The position numbers were made by a program, and so were the translations under genes. DNA of 64,000 nt from an uncultured Erythrobacter sp. (lineage in GTDB: Bacteria > Pseudomonadota > Alphaproteobacteria > Sphingomonadales > Sphingomonadaceae): positions 806,001-870,000 of the forward strand of contig NZ_CANMIJ010000002.1 of assembly GCF_947497915.1 (NCBI RefSeq), in the 5' to 3' direction. Below, piece after piece: positions 55,754 to 64,000 of this stretch. The stretch's first letter is position 1, and every line of letters starts with the position of its first letter. The notes under the pieces are model-generated. The model was not told the origin of the DNA. It was given only the letters and a program-made list of their open reading frames with translations, and made no database searches.

Positions 55754-58420
55754 ATGGACATTGCAACGACACCGACAAACCCCGAAGGCAACCCCGAAAT
55801 TGCGGATGCCGCCCCTTCGCCAACCGAGCCGCCGGTAATCCTGCGAAAGGATTATGCACCGTTCCCGTGGCAAGTCCCTCAGACAAAGCTGGCCTTTGAT
55901 CTTGGCGCCGAAACAACGAAGGTAACGACAACTCTCAGTGTCGAGCGCAATCCTGACGCCGACGCGTCATCGCAGCTGCGCCTTAATGGCGACAGCTTGA
56001 AAGCGGACGCGGTTTCGATCGATGGCGAGACCGTAACAGACTGGTCCATGGATGGCCCCGATCTAGTTGTGACACTTCCCGGTGAGAGCCACGAAGTCAC
56101 AATCGAGACCACCCTCGATCCGAGCGCAAACACGACTTTGATGGGGCTTTATGCCTCGAACGGTATGCTCTGTACCCAGTGCGAGGCAGAGGGTTTCCGC
56201 CGCATCGCCTTCTTCCCGGATCGCCCAGATGTCTTGTCGACATACACAGTGCGGATGACGGGTTCGAAAGAGCGATTCCCGATCCTCCTGTGCAATGGCA
56301 ACAACTCTGCCTCGGGCGATGGCGAGAATGGCACGCATTGGGCCGAATGGCACGATCCGTGGCCAAAGCCGTCCTACCTCTTTGCTTTGGTTGCCGGCGA
56401 TCTGGTCGCGAATTCTGGTACGTTCACAACGATGAATGGCCGCGAAGTTGAGCTTAATGTGTGGGTGCGTTCGGAAGATCTGCCGCGCACCGATCACGCC
56501 GTCGAATCGCTCAAGAAATCGATGAAATGGGATGAGGAGACGTTCGGGCGCGAATACGATCTTGATCTCTACAACATCGTCGCTGTTAGCGATTTCAATA
56601 TGGGCGCGATGGAAAACAAAGGGCTGAACGTGTTCAACACGAAATATGTTCTCGCCGACACAGACACTGCAACCGACGCGGACTTTGACGCGGTCGAGGG
56701 CGTGATTGCACATGAATATTTCCACAATTGGTCAGGCAACCGGATCACCTGCCGCGATTGGTTCCAGCTGAGCCTGAAAGAAGGATTCACAGTCCTGCGT
56801 GATCAGCTGTTCAGTCAGGATATGCAGGGCGAAGCTGTGAAGCGGATCGAGGATGTCCGCATCCTGCGCGCTGCGCAATTCCCCGAAGATGCGGGACCAC
56901 TGGCGCATCCGATCCGGCCTGACAGTTACCGTGAGATCAGCAATTTCTATACAGCGACCGTTTATAATAAAGGCGCCGAAGTTATCCGCATGATGCGCAC
57001 GATGGCTGGGCCCGATAAATTTCGCGCTGGCACCGATCTCTATTTTGACCGCCACGATGGTGAGGCGGCGACGTGCGAAGATTTCATCACAGCTATCGAA
57101 GATGGTGCCGGGCTTGAGCTTGCTCAATTCCGCCGCTGGTATCGCCAGGCGGGCACGCCGCGTGTTGAAGTGAGTCAGGAGCTTGCAGGTGAAGGTCTTG
57201 CCGTCACGCTCAAACAAACTGTTCCGGCGACGCCTGGTCAGGATGTGAAAGGCGCTATGCCGATCCCGCTGCGCGTCGCGGTGCATTGCCGTGAGACAGG
57301 CGCGATTGGTGCTGAGCAGCTCATTGTTCTGACGGGCGATGAAGAGACATTCACGCTGCCACTATCCGGCCCTGTGCCGGTGCTGTCGATCAATCGCGGC
57401 TTTACCGCGCCCGTCGTGATCGAGCGCGTGTCTGAGCGCGATGATCTCGTTTTCCTCGCTGCGTCCGATGATGATCCGTTCGCTCGATATGAGGCAATGC
57501 AAGAGCTTGCGGTGAAACATCTCGTTGCGGCAGCTAGCGGTGATCTGGACGAAGCAGGCCGTGCAGCTGGCAAAACCGCGATCAGCGATGCGATGCGCGC
57601 GATTGTGACCGACGGTGATCTGGATGACAGTATGCGCGGCGAATTGATGACGCTTCCAAGCGAAACGTATCTGTTCGAAGCGATGGCAAGCGGCAGCCGC
57701 AAGGCCGATCCCGGCGCGATCCATAATGAGCGCGAACAGTTGAAAACTGCGATTGGCGTAACACTGAAACGTGAACTTGAAAGCCTTTATGCCCGCGTTG
57801 TTGATGTCGCGTTCGGCGATCCCAATGGGCGCGGTGCGCGCAAGGTAAAGTCGATCATTGCGGGTATCTTTGCTGCGAGCGATCCTGAGCGGGCCGCGAT
57901 CATGGCCGCGCGGCAATTTGATCAGGCGGACAATATGACTGACCGCCAAGGCGCTTTGATGACGCTCTGCAGCTTAGAGACGCCTGCCCGCGAAGAGCGG
58001 CTTGCTGCATTTTATGAACGGTACAAGTCAAACGCGCTTGTCGTCGATAAATGGTTCACGCTTCAGGCACTATCGCTGCACGATGATGTGCAGGAGCATG
58101 TAAAGGCGCTGGCCGAGCATCCCGATTTCACCATGAGCAACCCGAACCGCGTTCGCTCTCTCTACATGGCGTTTGCAGGCAATCCTCAGGGTTTCCATGC
58201 TGTCGATGGCTCCGGCTACAAACTGATCGCCGATGTGATCCTCGCGCTGGATCCGATCAATCCGCAGACGGCTGCTCGGTTTGTCCCTGCGCTTGGCCGT
58301 TGGCGGCGGATCGAATCGGTCCGTGCTGGTCTTATGAAAGCGGAGTTGGAGCGGATCAGCAAAGCCGAGGGACTGTCTCGCGACACATTCGAGCAGGTCA
58401 CACGCTCGCTTGAGAGATAG
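55754..58420 (+). CDS. pepN: Aminopeptidase N (M1 family)
   Basis: 888 residues. The substrate-binding GAMENKGL (about 283-290) precedes the zinc motif HEYFHNWSGNR (H320, E321, H324) and the downstream Glu ligand in the helix that follows (LSLKEG). The C-terminal half is the helical ERAP1-like domain of E. coli PepN type. It removes N-terminal residues from peptides in the cytoplasm. The start is at ATG 55754, with no ribosome site elsewhere; the frame opens upstream. It is divergent from the epimerase with a 53-base gap. Confidence 0.95.
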   Translation: MDIATTPTNPEGNPEIADAAPSPTEPPVILRKDYAPFPWQVPQTKLAFDLGAETTKVTTTLSVERNPDADASSQLRLNGDSLKADAVSIDGETVTDWSMDGPDLVVTLPGESHEVTIETTLDPSANTTLMGLYASNGMLCTQCEAEGFRRIAFFPDRPDVLSTYTVRMTGSKERFPILLCNGNNSASGDGENGTHWAEWHDPWPKPSYLFALVAGDLVANSGTFTTMNGREVELNVWVRSEDLPRTDHAVESLKKSMKWDEETFGREYDLDLYNIVAVSDFNMGAMENKGLNVFNTKYVLADTDTATDADFDAVEGVIAHEYFHNWSGNRITCRDWFQLSLKEGFTVLRDQLFSQDMQGEAVKRIEDVRILRAAQFPEDAGPLAHPIRPDSYREISNFYTATVYNKGAEVIRMMRTMAGPDKFRAGTDLYFDRHDGEAATCEDFITAIEDGAGLELAQFRRWYRQAGTPRVEVSQELAGEGLAVTLKQTVPATPGQDVKGAMPIPLRVAVHCRETGAIGAEQLIVLTGDEETFTLPLSGPVPVLSINRGFTAPVVIERVSERDDLVFLAASDDDPFARYEAMQELAVKHLVAAASGDLDEAGRAAGKTAISDAMRAIVTDGDLDDSMRGELMTLPSETYLFEAMASGSRKADPGAIHNEREQLKTAIGVTLKRELESLYARVVDVAFGDPNGRGARKVKSIIAGIFAASDPERAAIMAARQFDQADNMTDRQGALMTLCSLETPAREERLAAFYERYKSNALVVDKWFTLQALSLHDDVQEHVKALAEHPDFTMSNPNRVRSLYMAFAGNPQGFHAVDGSGYKLIADVILALDPINPQTAARFVPALGRWRRIESVRAGLMKAELERISKAEGLSRDTFEQVTRSLER

Positions 58421-58428
58421 GGCTTTCG

Positions 58429-59190
58429 ATGGCTGACACAGCTGCATTCGATATTGCCAGGGCAGAAGCGCTTGATGCTGTGCCCCATGGCTTTTTCGGA
58501 AGCGGCCGCGGAGCGCATCAATTCGGCTATGGCGGGGATGGCGAGGCGGAAGTGATCCGTCAGACGCGTGCTGACGCAGCCAAGGCAATTTCCTCCGGCG
58601 GACACATTGTGACCCCGCATCAAGTGCATTCGCCTGATGTCGTCACCGTGGAACAGGCATGGACTGACACCGCCGAGGGTCGCCCGGTGGCCGATGCGTT
58701 GGTGACGGCCCAGCGCGGCATTGTACTGGGCATAGTGACCGCCGATTGCGCGCCGGTGCTATTTGCCGATGCACAGGCTGGGGTGGTCGGAGCGGCTCAT
58801 GCCGGATGGCGCGGCGCGCATGGGGGTGTGATTGAAAACACTGTGGCCGCGATGGAGGCAATCGGTGCAAGCCGCGCGAACATCGCGGCGGCTATCGGGC
58901 CGACTATCGCGCAGGCAAGTTATGAAGTGGACGAGGCGTTCCTTGCACATTTCACCGATGGCGACGCAGCGCATTTCGATCCAGCGCCAGAGCGGGATGG
59001 CAAAGCGCGGTGGCACTTTGACTTACCGGCCTATTGCGTGGCGCGGTTTATGGCGGCTGGCGTCGGATCGGTGGAAAACATCGCCCGCGATACACACGGC
59101 GATTCCGCACGCTACTATTCCTATCGCCGGGCGACTCAGCGCGGAGAGGCAAATTATGGGCGGCAAATCAGTGTGATTGCCGTTCGCTAA
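58429..59190 (+). CDS. pgeF: Peptidoglycan editing factor PgeF (YfiH family)
   Basis: 253 residues. The family active-site metal triad is visible: H67 (PHQVHS), C107 (TADCAPV) and H124 (AAHAGWRGAHGG). Then come MSAIGPTIAQASYEVDEAF-like and DTHGDSARYYSYRRAT segments. PgeF proof-reads peptidoglycan precursors, removing wrongly incorporated L-Ser. The copper-laccase annotation of this fold is misleading. It is 8 bases downstream of pepN, so co-transcribed. Confidence 0.92.
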   Translation: MADTAAFDIARAEALDAVPHGFFGSGRGAHQFGYGGDGEAEVIRQTRADAAKAISSGGHIVTPHQVHSPDVVTVEQAWTDTAEGRPVADALVTAQRGIVLGIVTADCAPVLFADAQAGVVGAAHAGWRGAHGGVIENTVAAMEAIGASRANIAAAIGPTIAQASYEVDEAFLAHFTDGDAAHFDPAPERDGKARWHFDLPAYCVARFMAAGVGSVENIARDTHGDSARYYSYRRATQRGEANYGRQISVIAVR

Positions 59191-59440
59191 TCTCTTCGCA
59201 GGACGCTACGGCATGGGTCGCTTGCACCAAAGCGAACAATCGATGATCAAAACACGGTTGGATTTCATGTCTTTTCTGGCTATTGGCGCGACGAGCCGGA
59301 ACTTATTCGCGACTAAAGCGCTTCAGTTCCAACTTTCGAGGGTTCTCTGGTTTGAGGCATCTCTTGATCGAAAACACAGTTTAACTTCAATCCTGCGCGG
59401 ACATCGCGTCATCGCGGGCACACTAGCAAGGTAAGGCAAG

Positions 59441-60013
59441 ATGGCTGACACAAGCGGAGCCGGAACTGTAGATAACGCTGCTGATGCAGGCGAAGATGGC
59501 GTACGTCGCCGCGATTGGATCCACATCGCTGCGCTCAGCACAGCCGGTGTCGGCGGTGCTTCGGTGCTGTTTCCACTCGTAAGCCAGATGGCGCCGACCG
59601 CCGACGTTCTGGCCGCCAGCACGACTGATGTTGACGTTTCCAAGGTGCAGGCCGGGCAGTCGATCAAAGCGACCTTCCGTGATCAACCACTCTTCATCAA
59701 ACGCCTCACGCCAGAAGAAATTGCGGCAGCCAACGAAGTAGACGCCGGATCGCTGCGCGATCCCGAAACGCTCGCTGATCGCACGCAAGAAGGGTATGAA
59801 GACGTTCTCGTCACCATGGGCGTTTGCACCCATCTCGGCTGTGTGCCGCTGGGCGCTGCTGAAGGTGAGAACAAAGGCGAATTTGGCGGTTATTACTGCC
59901 CGTGCCACGGGTCGCACTACGACACCGCTGGCCGTATCCGTAAAGGCCCTGCGCCAACCAACCTTGCCGTTCCTGAATACGCATTCAACGGCGATGTCAT
60001 CCGCGTGGGCTAA
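59441..60013 (+). CDS. petA: Ubiquinol-cytochrome c reductase iron-sulfur subunit (Rieske)
   Basis: 190 residues. A twin-arginine-like RRRD and hydrophobic segment (22-50) form the anchor and Tat signal. The 2Fe-2S ligands are C129 and H131 (CTHLGC) and C153 and H156 (CPCHGSHYD), with C134-C155 as the stabilising disulfide. It accepts electrons from ubiquinol at the P side of the bc1 complex. First gene of petABC; the 250-base gap upstream must hold the promoter, though no clear -35/-10 is visible. Confidence 0.97.
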   Translation: MADTSGAGTVDNAADAGEDGVRRRDWIHIAALSTAGVGGASVLFPLVSQMAPTADVLAASTTDVDVSKVQAGQSIKATFRDQPLFIKRLTPEEIAAANEVDAGSLRDPETLADRTQEGYEDVLVTMGVCTHLGCVPLGAAEGENKGEFGGYYCPCHGSHYDTAGRIRKGPAPTNLAVPEYAFNGDVIRVG

Positions 60014-60068
60014 GCCTGCGTAGTTGATAACGACACACTGATTTCACGCTGAGAACCGAGAGACCATT

Positions 60069-61370
60069 ATGAGTTTTGCCTGGGCCAAGCAGTACGAACC
60101 GCAGAGCGGCTTCACCAAGTGGATTGACGAGAAGCTGCCTTTGCCGCGTCTCGTTTATAACGCGATTGGTGCAGGCTATCCCGTCCCGCGGAACCTCAAC
60201 TATATGTGGAATTTCGGCGTCCTGGCCGGTTTCTGCCTTGTGTTGCAGATCGTCACCGGCGTCATATTGGCGATGCACTATGCCTCGAACACCGAAGTGG
60301 CCTTCGGTCAGGTTGAGCACATTATGCGCAACGTGAACTGGGGTTGGATGATGCGTTATGCGCACGCCAACGGCGCCAGCTTCTTCTTCATTGTGATCTA
60401 CCTGCACATTTTCCGCGGCCTGTATTATTCGTCTTACAAGGCGCCGCGCGAAATGATCTGGCTGCTCGGCGTGGTTATCTTCCTGCTTATGATGGCGACT
60501 GCTTTCATGGGCTATGTTCTCCCATGGGGCCAAATGAGCTTCTGGGGTGCGAAAGTGATCACTGGCCTGTTTGGCGCTATCCCGTTTGTGGGTGAGCCGC
60601 TGCAGGTCTGGCTCGTTGGCGGCTATGCCCCGAACGATTCGACGCTGAACCGCTTCTTCTCGCTGCACTTCCTGCTGCCATTTGTGATTGCCGGTGTGGT
60701 TATCCTCCACATTTGGGCGCTGCACATTCCGGGCTCTTCGAACCCAACCGGCGTTGAAGTGAAGAAGGAAAGCGACACTGTTCCGTTCCACCCGTACTAC
60801 ACGGCGAAAGACGGATTCGGTCTGGGCGTATTCCTGATCGCGTTCACCTTCATGGTGTTCTTCCTGCCGAACTTCCTCGGTCACCCGGACAACTACATCG
60901 AAGCCAACCCGCTTTCGACACCGGCGCACATCGTTCCGGAGTGGTACTTCCTTCCATTCTACGCGATCTTGCGTGCATTCACCGGCGACCTCACAATCCC
61001 GTTCACCGGTATTGTGTTGATCCAGGCGAAACTGCTGGGTGTGATTGCGATGTTCGGATCGATCCTCGTGTGGTTCTTCCTGCCATGGCTCGACAAGAGC
61101 CCGGTGCGTTCCGGCCACTATCGTCCGATGTTCAAGAAATTCTTCTGGTTCGGCCTGATCCCGACAATGATCGTCCTGACGATTTGCGGCGGCGCGCCGG
61201 CTGAGGAACCCTACGTTCTGCTGAGCCAGATTTTCACGGCTTACTACTTCCTTCACTTCCTGGTGATCCTGCCGATCGTCAGTCAGATCGAAGTGCCGAA
61301 GCCGTTGCCGTTTTCGATCACCGAAGCGGTGCTCGGATCCGACAAAGAACCCGCCGCGCAGCCCGCGTAA
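60069..61370 (+). CDS. petB: Cytochrome b subunit of the bc1 complex
   Basis: 433 residues with eight membrane helices. Heme ligand histidines lie in [30 protein letters not shown] (b-L and b-H pairs) and in the later helix [16 protein letters not shown]. The Qo site has [15 protein letters not shown] (PEWY motif). It oxidises ubiquinol and passes electrons to the quinone pool and Rieske protein. It lies 55 bases after petA. A minus-strand frame of 463 codons covers this gene but is a codon-bias artefact. Confidence 0.97.
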   Translation: MSFAWAKQYEPQSGFTKWIDEKLPLPRLVYNAIGAGYPVPRNLNYMWNFGVLAGFCLVLQIVTGVILAMHYASNTEVAFGQVEHIMRNVNWGWMMRYAHANGASFFFIVIYLHIFRGLYYSSYKAPREMIWLLGVVIFLLMMATAFMGYVLPWGQMSFWGAKVITGLFGAIPFVGEPLQVWLVGGYAPNDSTLNRFFSLHFLLPFVIAGVVILHIWALHIPGSSNPTGVEVKKESDTVPFHPYYTAKDGFGLGVFLIAFTFMVFFLPNFLGHPDNYIEANPLSTPAHIVPEWYFLPFYAILRAFTGDLTIPFTGIVLIQAKLLGVIAMFGSILVWFFLPWLDKSPVRSGHYRPMFKKFFWFGLIPTMIVLTICGGAPAEEPYVLLSQIFTAYYFLHFLVILPIVSQIEVPKPLPFSITEAVLGSDKEPAAQPA

Positions 61371-61421
61371 ACGTACGGTCACGCCCATTTTACTGACCCG
61401 ATAACGAGAAAGAGTTAGGTC

Positions 61422-62285
61422 ATGACAATCCGTCTAGCAGGCATCATTGCAGGTCTTGGCATTACTGCCGTTCTGGTCCTTTGGTCGCTGGTTCCCGGTG
61501 TAATCGCTCTGGTTACCGGCCCACCGGCCGAAAAACCGGCCTATTACGCTTTTAAAGAAAAGCCGGTCGAACCCGAAGGCGGTTTCTCGTTTGCGGGCCC
61601 GGTAGGCAAATGGGACTACGCGCAGCTCCAGCGCGGCTATTCTGTTTACAAACAGGTTTGTTCGGCATGTCATGGTCTGAAATATGTCGCGTTCCGCAAC
61701 CTTGAAGAGCTCGGCTACAGCGAAGAGCAAGTCCGCGCCGAGGCCGCAACTTGGAACGTGCCGGGCATCGATCCTGACACTGGTGAGGCGACCATGCGTC
61801 CGGCTCTACCAACGGATTACTTCCCGAACCCTTATCCAAACAATGTCGCTGCAGCCGCTGCGAACAACAATGCGATCCCGCCTGACCTTTCGTTGATGAC
61901 GAAGGCACGTAAGGACGGTTCGAACTACGTTTATTCCTTGATGAACGGCTATGTTGACCCCGATCCCGAGAAGCTCGCAGCTGCTCAGGAAAAGGGTTTC
62001 GAAACGCCGATGGGTCTGTATTTCAACCCATGGTTTGAGAACGTAAACCTCGCCATGCCTCCGCAGCTTTACGAAGGCAGCATCACCTATGATGACGGCA
62101 CCGAGGCGAGCGTTCCGCAAATGTCGGCTGACATCGCTGCGTTCCTGACGTGGACCGCAGAGCCGACCTTGATCAAGCGTAAGCAAACCGGCTGGTTTGT
62201 GATTGCCTTCCTGCTGTTTGCGACGGGCCTCGCCTATATGTCGTACAAACAAATCTGGGCCGGTCAGAAGCCGAAAAAGAAATAA
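61422..62285 (+). CDS. petC: Cytochrome c1
   Basis: 287 residues. The N-terminal signal/anchor (about 5-32) is followed by the heme c site CSACH at 80-84 (VYKQVCSACHGLKYVAFRN). The methionine axial ligand is probably in the PMGLYFNPWFENVNLAMPP region, and the C-terminal helix (about 248-275) anchors the protein. It delivers electrons to cytochrome c in the periplasm. Last gene of the petABC operon. Confidence 0.97.
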   Translation: MTIRLAGIIAGLGITAVLVLWSLVPGVIALVTGPPAEKPAYYAFKEKPVEPEGGFSFAGPVGKWDYAQLQRGYSVYKQVCSACHGLKYVAFRNLEELGYSEEQVRAEAATWNVPGIDPDTGEATMRPALPTDYFPNPYPNNVAAAAANNNAIPPDLSLMTKARKDGSNYVYSLMNGYVDPDPEKLAAAQEKGFETPMGLYFNPWFENVNLAMPPQLYEGSITYDDGTEASVPQMSADIAAFLTWTAEPTLIKRKQTGWFVIAFLLFATGLAYMSYKQIWAGQKPKKK

Positions 62286-62310
62286 GCGCTCTTATCTAAG
62301 CGACTCTATC

Positions 62311-62353
62311 AAACGCTCCGGTGTCCTATGTGGATGCCGGAGCGTTTCGCTTT
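62311..62353 (+). terminator. Putative terminator after petC
   Basis: AAACGCTCCGG (62311-62321) and CCGGAGCGTTT (62337-62347) form an 11-pair stem with a 15-base loop. The tail TTTCGCTTT is T-rich but broken, so termination is probable but weaker than the others here. Located 26 bases after the petC stop. Confidence 0.65.
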
Positions 62354-62520
62354 GGGGATAGCGCAATCGATGATTGCGGCGCGGTTCTCTTCAGAAGATA
62401 AAGAAGCGTCAATGCAATTTGAGGGCGACTAAGCACGATTGACCTGTAAAGAGGTGTGCACGCAGCGGAACCGACGGCGTTTGGTTTCATTGTAAGAGCG
62501 AGGGCCAACAGGAAAACATA

Positions 62521-64000
62521 TGGAATCGCAAGCGCTTGTCATCGCCACTATCGGCGTCCTGGGTGTCGGGGCACAGTGGATTGCCTGGCGCACAGGTTGG
62601 CCTGCAATTGTTTTGATGTTGGCGGCGGGCTTTCTCGCTGGCCCTGTTGCTGGCGAACTTGGATTTCGACTGCTCGATCCCGAAGCTGCCTTTGGCGATC
62701 TTCTTGACCCTGCAATCGGCATTGGTGTCGCGCTGATCCTGTTCGAAGGGGGCCTAAGCCTCGATCTTAGAGAGCTGCGCCATTCCGGTAGCGCGGTGTG
62801 GCGACTGGCGACCATTGGCGTGGTTGTGGGATGGGCTCTCGGCGCTTTGGCAGCGAGCCAGATCGCTGGTCTTGCATGGCCGGTTGCGGTGCTGTTTGGC
62901 GGTATCCTGATTGTGACCGGGCCGACTGTCGTCATCCCGCTGCTGAGGCAGGCGAACGTCCAGACGCGGCCTAATTCGATCCTTAAATGGGAAGGCATCG
63001 TCAACGATCCCACCGGCGCATTGTGTGCAGTGATCGCCTATGAATATTTCCGCCGCGTTTCCGAAAGTCCGAATGCGTCGCTGGTTGAGGTGGTGCCGCC
63101 GCTGATCATCGCCGCGATTCTTGCGGGCCTCATCGGCTATGCCGCCGCGCGATTTATCGCATTTGCTTTCCCGCGCGGTGCGATCCCCGAATATCTCAAA
63201 GTCCCGGTGCTTTTCATCACGGTTATTTTCGTGTTCGTGCTCACGAATAAGATTGAGCATGAGGCCGGATTGGTCGCTGTCACAGTGATGGGCATCACAC
63301 TTGCCAACACCGGCTTTGCAAGCATTCGCTCGATCCACCCGTTCAAAGAAAACGTCGCCGTGCTGCTGGTGTCCGGCATCTTTATCCTGCTCTCGGCGAG
63401 CCTGAGTTGGAGCGATCTGGTTTATCTTGATCCGACAACAGAAGTCGGTCTGCGGTTTGTGCTGTTCCTGCTTGCGCTGCTGTTCCTTGTTCGCCCGCTC
63501 ACCGTATTGATCAGTCTGCTCGGTTCGTCCGTTCCGTGGAACGAGCGGCTTTTCGTGGCATGGATTGCACCGCGCGGCATTGTGTTGGTCGCGATTTCCG
63601 GCCTGTTTGCACTGCGCCTGGCCGATCTTGGCTATAGCGACGGTCAGGTGCTTACGGCGCTCAGTTTCGCTGTGGTTGTCACAACCGTTGTCGCGCATGG
63701 TTTCAGCATCAACCTAGTCGCCAAATGGCTAAAGGTAAAAGGCACCTCGCGGCCCGGATTGTTGATCGTCGGGTCGACGCCGTGGACCATTGCGCTCGCC
63801 AAAGAAATGCAGGCTTTGAAAACGCCAGTGCTGATTGTTGACCCCAGCTGGCAGCGTCTTGGTGCTGCTCGGCGAGAAGGCCTGCCGTTTTATCACGGCG
63901 AAATTTTGAACGAGGCGACCGAGCATAATCTCGATCTAACACCGTTTCAGGTGCTGGTCGCGGCAACCGATAACGAGGCGTACAACGCGCTTGTCTGTAA
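62521..64000 (+). CDS. CPA1 (NhaP-type) cation:proton antiporter with C-terminal RCK/TrkA-N domain, 3' truncated by window
   Basis: The frame opens at ATG 62521 and runs to the window edge (493 codons so far). About 12 membrane helices follow: MESQALVIATIGVLGVGAQW .. GIGVALILFEGGLSLDL .. GGILIVTGPTVVIPLLRQAN with the ND motif in EGIVNDPTGALCAVI (helix with paired Asn-Asp typical of electroneutral CPA1) and FVAWIAPRGIVLVAISGL. The C-terminal part (from about GLLIVGSTPWTIALAKEM) is a TrkA-N Rossmann domain, perhaps ligand-gated. It exchanges Na+ or K+ for H+. The end lies outside the window. Confidence 0.9.

Noticed and set aside
59177..59434. 85-codon frame between pgeF and petA
   Set aside because: Overlaps the end of pgeF, lacks a ribosome site and shows no conserved pattern; the region is better seen as the petA promoter area.
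59997..61388. 463-codon open frame antisense to the whole of petB
   Set aside because: In codon register with petB; His/Glu/Asp/Arg-rich composition without domains, explained by codon bias of a highly expressed membrane gene.
62754..63698. 314-codon frame antisense to the antiporter gene
   Set aside because: Basic, Gln/Asn/Arg-rich product with no domain; the sense frame has clear CPA1 motifs.

Overview
The window looks like a single chromosomal stretch from an alphaproteobacterium of the order Sphingomonadales, most likely an Erythrobacteraceae relative. The basis is moderately high GC, the gene order DUF3576-leuS-lptE-holA, the exosortase-A-associated glycosylation genes, the short ribonuclease D beside lptC/lptA, and an NhaP-type antiporter beside petABC. 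This is taxonomic inference from protein character and synteny, not from a marker search. I see no rRNA, tRNA, CRISPR array, insertion sequence or prophage. The region is mostly housekeeping with a few accessory and small-gene spots.

Layout. 0-4.2 kb: end of thrS, a TSUP permease, then (minus) agmatine deiminase with a tiny downstream ORF, and a secreted M28 peptidase. 4.2-8.3 kb: glnE, an atypical Bcp peroxiredoxin and a DUF455 protein. 8.4-12.2 kb: an M23 peptidase, a three-hairpin RNA-like element, and an acyl-CoA synthetase/P450 pair. 12.3-14.9 kb: a flotillin operon led by a 27-codon lipoprotein-like ORF. 14.9-20.7 kb: galU, murA, small regulators, RidA, acetoacetyl-CoA reductase and an envelope protein of unknown function. 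21-30.2 kb: DUF3576-leuS-lptE-holA, a priming sugar transferase, rnd-lptC-lptA, ung and a DksA-type zinc-finger protein. 30.2-38.4 kb: an AAA ATPase with an unclear start, an OprB-like porin and gltBD. 38.6-43 kb: an unknown two-TM protein, an exosortase-A-associated glycosyltransferase, a 71-aa membrane protein and an O-glycosylation ligase. 43-49.3 kb: MaoC hydratase, thiolase, DUF4126 protein, a 58-codon membrane ORF, PHA depolymerase and an ABC exporter. 49.3-59.2 kb: acyl-CoA dehydrogenase, paired bPH2-domain proteins, N-acetyltransferase, threonine aldolase, EamA transporter, epimerase, pepN and pgeF. 59.4-64 kb: petA-petB-petC (cytochrome bc1) and the start of a CPA1 antiporter with an RCK tail.

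Functional themes. Nitrogen assimilation is represented by gltBD and glnE. Envelope building includes LptE, LptC, LptA, MurA, GalU, PgeF, the M23 peptidase and the polysaccharide genes. Carbon storage and fatty-acid chemistry include the reductase, thiolase, MaoC hydratase, depolymerase and acyl-CoA dehydrogenase, but no PHA synthase is in the window. Respiration is represented by the complete bc1 operon.

The most unusual signals are non-coding or very small: a 12-bp inverted repeat that buries the glnE ribosome-binding site, the triple hairpin at 9.2 kb, the mini-ORF coupled to the flotillin operon, and a family of GC-rich palindromic elements near 45 kb.
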